Assembly (NCBI GenBank): GCA_934454215.1
Contig: CAKSGG010000028.1
Span: 1 to 28,635, forward strand
Origin: an uncultured Clostridia bacterium
GTDB taxonomy: Bacteria > Bacillota > Clostridia > UBA1381
Length of the DNA: 28,635 nt
Direction of reading: 5' to 3'
This document shows positions 22,225-28,635 of the stretch, in pieces (position 1 is the stretch's first letter; each line of letters starts with the position of its first letter). The notes under the pieces are model-generated. The model made no database searches and was not told where the DNA came from. It saw only the letters and a list, made by a program, of their open reading frames with translations. Made by a program: the position numbers and the translations under genes.

Positions 22225-22707
22225 GTGGAATACGGTAATTTAGCGTATGATGAGGAATATTACGTTCCGATAAAAAAGAAAAAACCACAAAAGAGGCATA
22301 CTCCTTCGCGGCGTAATAAGCATGACAGAACTAAATATATAAGATACATATCATCTATTGTGACTATATCTCTGGCGGCAGGCTTTATGGTTTCAAGGTT
22401 CGTTGCGGTGAACGAGACAAGAGCGGAGGTTGCTCAGCTTGAAAAGCAGCTTGCCGAGGAAGAGGCAATAACGAGCCAAAAGGCTTTCGACCTCGACCAT
22501 AAAATAGACCTTGCGACTATTGAGGAAGAGGCAACGACAAGACTGGGCATGAAACGTCCTGAAAAATATCAGACGGTTTATGTAAATGTCAGCCGTGACG
22601 ATGTGACCGAAAAAACGGCGGACGAGGTTGAGAACGCAGGAAGTGCGGTCGGTGACTGGTTCAGAAAAATTGCGGGTAATATAGTTGAGTTTTTCAGCAT
22701 AAAATAA
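22225..22707 (+). CDS. ftsL: FtsL/DivIC-like septum protein
   Basis: A 160-aa bitopic membrane protein between rsmH and the PBP gene, the standard place of ftsL. The start is GTG at 22225, 6 nt after AAGGAG. A strongly basic cytoplasmic tail (about residues 18-40, KKKKPQKRHTPSRRNKHD) precedes one helix (about 43-64). A short coiled coil (ETRAEVAQLEKQLAEEEAITSQKAFDLDHKI) follows, ending in the typical DLATIEEEATTRLGMKRPEKYQTVYV. FtsL joins DivIC/DivIB to recruit and activate septal wall synthesis. The C-terminus (about 120-160) extends beyond the usual end and closes with an amphipathic stretch (VGDWFRKIAGNIVEFFSIK). The assignment rests mainly on context and topology, since FtsL sequences are poorly conserved. 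Confidence 0.82.
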   Translation: MEYGNLAYDEEYYVPIKKKKPQKRHTPSRRNKHDRTKYIRYISSIVTISLAAGFMVSRFVAVNETRAEVAQLEKQLAEEEAITSQKAFDLDHKIDLATIEEEATTRLGMKRPEKYQTVYVNVSRDDVTEKTADEVENAGSAVGDWFRKIAGNIVEFFSIK

Positions 22708-22773
22708 AATAGTGCAAAAAAATATATCAGCGGCTGAAGCACGGTTTCGGTTAATGATTCGGATTGGGGTGAC

Positions 22774-25053
22774 ATGATGTCGGCACCGTCGTTGAACAGT
22801 ATAAAAAAGAGGATACTCCCTATGCTGATAATCGTTCTTATATGTATGGGCTTGTTGGTTGTCAGGCTTGCGTATTGGCAGATAATAAGAGGCGAGGAGC
22901 TTTCGGTTAAGGTAAAAAATCAGCAGACGGGTTCAAGTATTATTACGGCGTCAAGAGGTAAAATTTACGACAGAAACGGAAAAACGCTTGCGGAAAGCGT
23001 ATCGGCAAACACGCTTGTGTGTAATCCGCAGGACGTGAAAGAATCGGGCGACGCAGCGGTTATAGCAAAGGAATTGTCGCAGGTACTTGACGTTGATTAT
23101 CAGAAATTATATGCGAATTTAACAAAGAGCAATCGGTATCAGGTTTTGAAAAAGCGCATATCGGTTGATGAGACAGAGGCTGTAAAAAAGCTGATGGACA
23201 AGGAAGAAAATAAGGAAATTGCGGATAAATTTAACGGCGTATATTTTGAAGATGATTCAAAGCGTTATTATCCGTTTACGATAGCGCCGCATATTCTCGG
23301 CTTTACGGGATATGACAATAACGGACTTCAGGGAATAGAGCTGACGTTTGATGATGAGCTTTCGGGTGATGACGGAAGCATTGAGCAGAATCAGACTGCA
23401 AGCGGAACAACGCTTGAAGACCAGCAGGCGGAATATCTGACGGCACAGCATAAGGGTGCTGACGTTGTTTTAACGATTGACGAAACGATTCAGCATTTTC
23501 TTGAAAATCATCTTGAAAAGGCTGTGACGGAAAACAAGCTTAAAGAGGGTGCTGCGGGGATTATCATGAATCCCAAAACGGGAGAAATTCTTGCTATGTC
23601 GACAAAACCCGATTTTGACGACAATAACCCGTATGACGTTGAGGCGTTCAATAAATTTGTAATGCAGTTTGAAGAGCCGGAAAAAAATACTTCCGATGAC
23701 CCCGATGCAACGCCGAAACCTACGGAGAATCCGTTTAAGCTCAGTGACGAACGCATTGCGGCGCTCAGAAACAGAATGTGGAGAAATAAGGCGATTTCGG
23801 ACTCATATGAACCCGGCTCGACCTTTAAAATAATTACGGCTGCGGCGGCTCTTGAAGAACACGCTGTGGAACTTGACAGCCAATTCTACTGCCCGGGCTT
23901 TAAAATTGTGGCTGACAGAAACATAAGCTGTGCGAGCAAGCAGGGACACGGACCCGAAACATTTGTCGAGGGTGTGCAGAACTCCTGCAACCCTGTATTT
24001 ATGGAGGTTGGAGAAAGACTCGGCGCAGATAAGTTCATGGAGTATTTTACGGCGTTCGGACTTACCGAAAAAACGAATATAGAGCTTGTGGGCGAAAGCT
24101 CAAGCATATATTATAAAAACGGCATGAGTGAGGTTGACCTTGCTACAAGTTCGTTCGGACAGGGATTTCAGGTGACGCCGATACAGCTTATTACGGCAAT
24201 TTCGGCGGTAATAAACGGCGGTGAAAGAATGAAACCGCAAATTGTAAAGGAAATAAGAAATGACAGCGGTATTGTAAAAAGCTACAATACAGAGGTTGTG
24301 AACAGGGTAATTTCGGAGGAAACCTCGGAAAAAATGAGAGACATTTTGGAAAAGGTTGTATCAAATCCGAATGCAACGGGAAAAAATGCGTATGTTAAGG
24401 GCTGCCGTATAGGCGGCAAGACGGGAACTTCGGAAAAAAATCCGAGAGGTTCGGATAAGCGTATTGCCTCGTTTGTAGGCTTTGCTCCGGCAAACGACCC
24501 TGAAATCATATGCCTTGTGGTTCTTGATGAACCGCAGGTTGATAACAGATACGGCGGTTCCATTGCCGCACCGCTTGCAGGTCAGATAATTGAAGACGTG
24601 CTGAATTATCTGGGTGTGGATAAGCAGTACAGTGAGGACGAAGAACCGATAGAAAAAACAGAAGTACCCGATATGAGGGAGCGCAGCCTTAGCGAGGCGG
24701 AGGATATGCTTAATTCCGCAAAGCTTAACTATGTGATTAAGGGCAGCGGAGATAAGATATTAAAACAGCTTCCCGAACCGGGAACTATGCTGAATAAGGA
24801 CTCTATTGTTGTAATCTATACGGAACGTATGGATTCGGAGGAAGAATTGGTAACTGTGCCCGATTTGAAAGGGGCATCGGTAGGAGCTGCGAAAGATACA
24901 CTGAACACATCATATCTTAACTTTGAGGTTGCAGGTGCGGGACATAGTGAAACGTCGCTTGCATTCTGTGTAAATCAAAGTGTAGAGGCGGGAGAAAAGG
25001 TAGAGCCGGGAACGGTTATAGGTGTGGAATTCAGACAGGACGCACAGGATTAA
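22774..25053 (+). CDS. ftsI: Class B penicillin-binding protein with two PASTA domains (FtsI/SpoVD type)
   Basis: A 759-aa transpeptidase that cross-links peptidoglycan at the septum or, in SpoVD-type members, in the spore cortex. A short cytoplasmic tail and one helix (about residues 16-35) come first. The pedestal domain follows (SRGKIYDRNGKTLAES near 66-81, then PHILGFTGYDNNGLQGIE). The transpeptidase domain has Ser349-x-x-Lys352 (YEPGSTFK), Ser404-Cys-Asn406 and Lys549-Thr-Gly551. Two C-terminal PASTA domains cover about 630-690 and 695-755. A Pro/Asp-rich insert (about 305-325) precedes the catalytic Ser. Two ATGs are adjacent, and 22777 has better spacing to GGGGTG than 22774. Only one such PBP lies here, whereas Bacillus has pbpB and spoVD side by side, so FtsI versus SpoVD is not settled. 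Confidence 0.93.
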   Translation: MMSAPSLNSIKKRILPMLIIVLICMGLLVVRLAYWQIIRGEELSVKVKNQQTGSSIITASRGKIYDRNGKTLAESVSANTLVCNPQDVKESGDAAVIAKELSQVLDVDYQKLYANLTKSNRYQVLKKRISVDETEAVKKLMDKEENKEIADKFNGVYFEDDSKRYYPFTIAPHILGFTGYDNNGLQGIELTFDDELSGDDGSIEQNQTASGTTLEDQQAEYLTAQHKGADVVLTIDETIQHFLENHLEKAVTENKLKEGAAGIIMNPKTGEILAMSTKPDFDDNNPYDVEAFNKFVMQFEEPEKNTSDDPDATPKPTENPFKLSDERIAALRNRMWRNKAISDSYEPGSTFKIITAAAALEEHAVELDSQFYCPGFKIVADRNISCASKQGHGPETFVEGVQNSCNPVFMEVGERLGADKFMEYFTAFGLTEKTNIELVGESSSIYYKNGMSEVDLATSSFGQGFQVTPIQLITAISAVINGGERMKPQIVKEIRNDSGIVKSYNTEVVNRVISEETSEKMRDILEKVVSNPNATGKNAYVKGCRIGGKTGTSEKNPRGSDKRIASFVGFAPANDPEIICLVVLDEPQVDNRYGGSIAAPLAGQIIEDVLNYLGVDKQYSEDEEPIEKTEVPDMRERSLSEAEDMLNSAKLNYVIKGSGDKILKQLPEPGTMLNKDSIVVIYTERMDSEEELVTVPDLKGASVGAAKDTLNTSYLNFEVAGAGHSETSLAFCVNQSVEAGEKVEPGTVIGVEFRQDAQD

Positions 25054-25080
25054 ATAAAATAATATTTCAGGGGGTTAAAC

Positions 25081-26517
25081 ATGAGGGCAGATGTACTTTT
25101 TGGCAAAGAGTGGCTTGACCGTTATCAGAATATGGAGATAACGGGAATTGCGTATGATTCGAGACATGTTGCGGAGGGCAATGTATTTATATGTATTAAA
25201 GGTTATGAATCCGACGGGCATAAATTTGCAAAGATGGCGGAGGAAAACGGTGCGGCGGTTATTGTCGCCGAGGATAAAATTGATGTCGATATACCTGTTT
25301 GGTATGTTGAAAATTCAAGAGCTGCTATGGCAGACTTGGCTTGCAGATTTTACGGTGACCCGTCAAAGCATTTTAAACTGATAGGCGTTACGGGAACGAA
25401 CGGAAAAACAACAATAACTTATCTTTTGAGGAGTATTCTTGAAGAGGCAGGCATGAATGTCGGTATTATAGGAACAAATCAAAATGTTATCGGCGATAAG
25501 GTTCTTATAACTCAAAGTACAACTCCGACAACGCCAAATTCTCTGGAGCTTCAGCAGTTGTTTACCGAAATGGTAAATGCTAAAGCCGACTGTGTTGTCA
25601 TGGAGGTTTCAAGCCATGCTTTGGAGCTTGAAAGAGTAAGAGGATGCAGATTCGATGTCGGCGTATTTACCAATCTTACGCGTGACCACCTTGATTTCCA
25701 CAAAACCATGGAAAACTATCTTGCGGCAAAAGCAAAGCTGTTTGACATGAGTGATAAAGGCGTTGTGAATTTTGATGATAACGGCGGAAAGAAAATCTAT
25801 AATGAAAAGGACTGCGATATTTTAAGAGTCGGTTTTACCGATGAAAGCGATTTATGGGTTAATAATGTGACGATAAATTCAAGAGGAGATGAATTTGACG
25901 TACATTATAACGGTCAGGTGTATCATATGAGTCTGGCAATTCCGGGCAAATTCAGCGTGTACAATGCAATATGTGCGGCCGGTGCGGCACTGCAATTGGG
26001 TATAGATATGGAAACAATCGTGACAGGACTGAAAAAGGCGTCCGGCGTTCTGGGACGCTTGGAGGTTGTGCCTACAGATACGGATTACACGGTAATTATA
26101 GATTACGCACATACCCCCGACGGTTTGGAAAATGTTATAAATGCCGTTAAGGAGTTTGTTCAGGGCGACATAATAACGGTATTCGGCTGCGGCGGCGACA
26201 GAGATAATACAAAACGTCCGATTATGGGCGAAATTGCAGGCAGACTTTCGGATTACAGTATTATAACGTCAGACAATCCGAGAACGGAAGACCCGCAGAA
26301 AATTGTTGAGCAGATTGAAGTCGGAATGAAACGTACCGACGGTAAATATAAAATGATAACCGACAGAAGAGAGGCAATAGCGTATGCGCTTGACCACGCT
26401 AAAGCGGGCGATATTGTGATTCTTGCAGGAAAGGGTCAGGAAACGTATCAGATTATAGGCAAGGAAAAGTTTGATTTTGACGAGCGTGCAGAGGTTTGGA
26501 AACATCTTAATAAATAA
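25081..26517 (+). CDS. murE: UDP-MurNAc-tripeptide synthetase MurE, meso-diaminopimelate type
   Basis: Adds the third amino acid to UDP-MurNAc-L-Ala-D-Glu in the cytoplasm, using ATP. The 478-aa length is normal. The N-terminal domain has GIAYDSRHVAEGNVFICIKG. The ATP loop is GVTGTNGKTT with Lys109. Central motifs include TTPTTPNSLELQQL, VMEVSSHALELERV and TNLTRDHLDFHKTMENY (the Lys that is carbamylated in this family lies in the downstream YLAAKAKLF). The C-terminal domain contains Asp398-Asn-Pro-Arg401 (SDNPRTEDP), which marks meso-diaminopimelate rather than lysine specificity. The ATG at 25081 follows GGGGG 4-8 nt upstream. A 90-nt gap with alternative hairpins separates it from murF. Confidence 0.96.
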   Translation: MRADVLFGKEWLDRYQNMEITGIAYDSRHVAEGNVFICIKGYESDGHKFAKMAEENGAAVIVAEDKIDVDIPVWYVENSRAAMADLACRFYGDPSKHFKLIGVTGTNGKTTITYLLRSILEEAGMNVGIIGTNQNVIGDKVLITQSTTPTTPNSLELQQLFTEMVNAKADCVVMEVSSHALELERVRGCRFDVGVFTNLTRDHLDFHKTMENYLAAKAKLFDMSDKGVVNFDDNGGKKIYNEKDCDILRVGFTDESDLWVNNVTINSRGDEFDVHYNGQVYHMSLAIPGKFSVYNAICAAGAALQLGIDMETIVTGLKKASGVLGRLEVVPTDTDYTVIIDYAHTPDGLENVINAVKEFVQGDIITVFGCGGDRDNTKRPIMGEIAGRLSDYSIITSDNPRTEDPQKIVEQIEVGMKRTDGKYKMITDRREAIAYALDHAKAGDIVILAGKGQETYQIIGKEKFDFDERAEVWKHLNK

Positions 26518-26525
26518 GTAATGAG

Positions 26526-26579
26526 TATAGGGGCTTATTGTATGGAGTTATTATAAGTCCCTATATGTACGTTATAGGG
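26526..26579 (+). promoter_or_regulatory. Mutually exclusive hairpins between murE and murF
   Basis: Segment A (26526-26538, TATAGGGGCTTAT) pairs with B (26553-26565, ATAAGTCCCTATA) over 13 bp including one G-U pair. The end of B (CCCTATA, 26559-26565) can instead pair perfectly with C (TATAGGG, 26573-26579) around a 7-nt loop. C repeats the start of A. No T-run follows either hairpin, so neither is a classical terminator. The murF ribosome binding site follows just downstream. Confidence 0.6.
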
Positions 26580-26607
26580 CAATTAATGCGCAGAACGGAG
26601 GATTTTT

Positions 26608-27987
26608 ATGCAAAAGCTTACAATACAGGATATACTTGACGCAGCAAAAGGAACGCTTTTGAGCGGAGATGTTAATACTGAGTTTAATTCCATTACGACC
26701 GATTCAAGAAAAGCGGGAGACGGAGTTGTGTTTATACCGCTTATAGGCGAAAAATTTGACGGTCATGAATTTATAAAAGCGGCGTTTGATATGGGTGCTG
26801 CCGCAGTGCTTACACAAAAGGATACGGAACTGCTTATAGATAAGACGATAATCAGGGTTGACGATACGGCTAAAGCATTGAGGGACATCGCCGCATATTA
26901 CAAAGCAAAATACAGAATACCTACCGTTGCGGTTACGGGAAGTGTCGGAAAGACTACGACTAAGGATATGCTGTATGCGGCGCTGAGCGAAAAGTTCAAT
27001 ACAATAAAAACTCCGAATAATTTTAATAATGAAATTGGTGTCCCGATTACTGTTTTTATGCAGGAAAAAGAGCATGAGGCAGCTGTTATAGAAACGGGAA
27101 TGAATCATTTCGGCGAGCTTGAAAGACTTGCGGAAATTGTAAAGCCCGATGCGGCGGTTATTACAAACATAGGAATGTCGCATATAGAAAACCTCGGTTC
27201 GCAGGATGGAATTTTAAAAGCAAAGCTGGAAATAACAACGTATTTTGATGAAAACAATACGCTTATAATAAACGGTGACGACAAGTATCTGTCAACAATC
27301 GGCGATGATAAAAAATATAAAATTCTGCGTTACGGAATAGACAATCCGAAAAATAACGTTAAAGCCGAAAACATCGTAAACAAGGGACTTAACGGAGTTG
27401 AGTTTACCGCAGTTGTGAATGGTAAAAGTTATCCCGTAAAGGTAAACCTTCCGGGACGGCATAATGTATATAATGCTCTTGCGGCAATATGTACGGGTAT
27501 GGTGTTCGGTGTGAGTGTTGAGGACTGCATAAAGGGAATTGCAAAATGTGAGTATACGGCGCAGAGACTGCAAATAGAATACCATAACGGTATCGAAATT
27601 ATAAACGACTGCTATAACGCCTCTCCCGATTCAATAAAAGCGGCGCTTTCAATAATGCCGTATTCACTTCAAAAGCGCAGGGTTGCGGTTTTGGGAGATG
27701 TGCTTGAAATGGGCGAATATGCAAAAAAGGCGCATTATGACTTAGGCAGAGAGATTATAAAAAATAAAATTGATTTGCTTGTAACGGCAGGAGAAAATGC
27801 AAGAGAAATCGCACACGGAGCGGCTGATTTGGGATTTACGGATTTTGTATCGTTCGATAAAACCCTCGGTGCGGTAAATTATGTTAAGGAAAATATAAAA
27901 GACGGTGATTGTGTTCTTGTAAAAGCGTCTCACGGAATGCACTTTGAAGAAGTGACTGATGCAATCAAAGAGATAAACGCCGATTGA
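26608..27987 (+). CDS. murF: UDP-MurNAc-pentapeptide synthetase MurF
   Basis: Adds D-Ala-D-Ala to UDP-MurNAc-tripeptide, the last cytoplasmic ligase step. The 459-aa length is normal. The N-terminal domain contains ITTDSRKAGDGVVFIPLIGEKFDGHEF. The ATP loop is VTGSVGKTTTKDM with Lys115, followed by KTPNNFNNEIGVPITVF, ETGMNHFGELERLAEIVKPD and VITNIGMSHIENLGS. The C-terminal domain shows IINDCYNASPDSIKAAL and VAVLGDVLEMGEYAKKAHYDLG. The ATG at 26608 follows GGAGG by a normal spacing. It is part of the dcw operon; the mraY start lies 27 nt after its stop. Confidence 0.96.
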   Translation: MQKLTIQDILDAAKGTLLSGDVNTEFNSITTDSRKAGDGVVFIPLIGEKFDGHEFIKAAFDMGAAAVLTQKDTELLIDKTIIRVDDTAKALRDIAAYYKAKYRIPTVAVTGSVGKTTTKDMLYAALSEKFNTIKTPNNFNNEIGVPITVFMQEKEHEAAVIETGMNHFGELERLAEIVKPDAAVITNIGMSHIENLGSQDGILKAKLEITTYFDENNTLIINGDDKYLSTIGDDKKYKILRYGIDNPKNNVKAENIVNKGLNGVEFTAVVNGKSYPVKVNLPGRHNVYNALAAICTGMVFGVSVEDCIKGIAKCEYTAQRLQIEYHNGIEIINDCYNASPDSIKAALSIMPYSLQKRRVAVLGDVLEMGEYAKKAHYDLGREIIKNKIDLLVTAGENAREIAHGAADLGFTDFVSFDKTLGAVNYVKENIKDGDCVLVKASHGMHFEEVTDAIKEINAD

Positions 27988-28014
27988 CGGCAGCTTATAT
28001 GAAAGGGAATAATT

Positions 28015-28635
28015 ATGGATATTTTAACAACATTAAAAAATTTTGGGTTACTTAATATTTTTCCGGCTTTGGCGGCATTTGCAATAACGGCTGCGGCAGG
28101 TCCGATATTTATTCCGTGGCTCCATAAGCTAAAATTCGGTCAGGAAATACGCGAGGAAGGACCTAAGTGGCATCAGAAAAAATCAGGTACGCCGACAATG
28201 GGCGGAATAATGTTTATTATAGGCATAGGGGTTGCATCGGCGGCGGTCGTAATTATGTCAAATCCTGCCATAAGAATAACATTTATTAAAATGTGCCTGC
28301 TGCCGTATCTCATTTCTCTGGGGTTCGGAGCAATCGGCTTTGTTGACGATTACATTAAAGTTGTAAAGAAGAGAAATCTCGGACTTACCGCATCACAGAA
28401 ATTTTTGATGCAGCTCGGACTTGCAATTGTTTATGTTGGCGTGTTGTATCTTATGGGCTATATGGATACGGATATATATATTCCGTTTGTGAAAGACAGC
28501 ATAACTCTTCCGATATGGGTTTACATACCGTTTGTGCTGTTTGTTGTTGCGGGAGTTGTAAACGCTGTGAATTTAACCGACGGACTTGATGGGCTGGCGG
28601 CTACGGTAACGGCTGTATTCATGCTGTTTATGTCG
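28015..28635 (+). CDS. mraY: Phospho-MurNAc-pentapeptide translocase MraY, 5' part (cut by window end)
   Basis: Transfers phospho-MurNAc-pentapeptide from UDP to undecaprenyl phosphate to make lipid I at the inner face of the membrane. The ATG at 28015 follows AAAGGG, and 207 codons are visible without a stop. A full MraY is about 320-360 aa, so the C-terminal third or more lies outside the window. Clear family motifs are GPKWHQKKSGTPTMGGIMFI near the first helix, GFVDDYIKVVKKRNLGL (the Asp-Asp of the active site) and VNAVNLTDGLDGLA. Several hydrophobic helices alternate with these cytoplasmic loops. The order murE-murF-mraY is the normal dcw order. Confidence 0.95.
   Translation, partial: MDILTTLKNFGLLNIFPALAAFAITAAAGPIFIPWLHKLKFGQEIREEGPKWHQKKSGTPTMGGIMFIIGIGVASAAVVIMSNPAIRITFIKMCLLPYLISLGFGAIGFVDDYIKVVKKRNLGLTASQKFLMQLGLAIVYVGVLYLMGYMDTDIYIPFVKDSITLPIWVYIPFVLFVVAGVVNAVNLTDGLDGLAATVTAVFMLFMS

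Overview
The window looks like a chromosome segment of a low-to-moderate GC, endospore-forming, Gram-positive Clostridia bacterium. Evidence: a YunB-type sporulation gene, Firmicutes-style promoters (TTGACA/17/TATAAT) and AGGAGG-like ribosome binding sites, S-layer-homology (SLH) wall anchoring, a PASTA-domain class B penicillin-binding protein, and a MurE carrying the DNPR meso-diaminopimelate signature. No tRNA, rRNA, CRISPR array, transposase or phage gene was seen. Most genes are core or envelope genes; the accessory part is a sugar/glycoside locus in the middle.

Layout. 1-2378: 3' part of thrS, then yunB, whose ribosome binding site is buried in the thrS terminator and which has a candidate sporulation promoter inside that terminator. 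2605-6118: a large secreted NlpC/P60 hydrolase, an intergenic 110-bp tandem repeat, and an unknown two-helix membrane protein. 6364-11515 (minus strand): a membrane-anchored glucosaminidase with Ig-like repeats, prfA with a perfect consensus promoter, and an SLH-anchored protein with a PepSY/YcdB-like ectodomain. 11599-17468: a carbohydrate locus. A minus-strand AraC regulator diverges from a Gfo/Idh/MocA oxidoreductase plus ThuA pair, followed by a second operon of TIM-barrel isomerase/epimerase, a second oxidoreductase and a second AraC regulator. 17624-20871: rpsT, converging on a tex-lgt operon through a shared bidirectional terminator. 20950-28635: a division and cell-wall (dcw) cluster, rsmH-ftsL-PBP-murE-murF-mraY, running off the right edge. 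It lacks the usual mraZ and starts with a roughly 250-nt leader rich in inverted repeats.

How the genes fit together. The dcw cluster makes the cytoplasmic peptidoglycan precursors (MurE, MurF, MraY) and part of the septal synthesis machinery (FtsL-like protein, class B PBP). The secreted NlpC/P60 and glucosaminidase proteins would remodel the same wall, and the SLH protein would sit on it. The carbohydrate locus has oxidoreductases, a metal-dependent isomerase/epimerase fold and ThuA, but no classical glycosidase, kinase or transporter. That fits oxidative (keto-sugar) processing of a glycoside or polyol, but the substrate cannot be read from sequence.

The most unusual signals are the promoter/terminator/ribosome-binding-site overlap ahead of yunB, the structured leader ahead of rsmH, mutually exclusive hairpins between murE and murF, and the hairpin-containing 110-bp tandem repeat. 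All regulatory claims here are pattern matches by eye.
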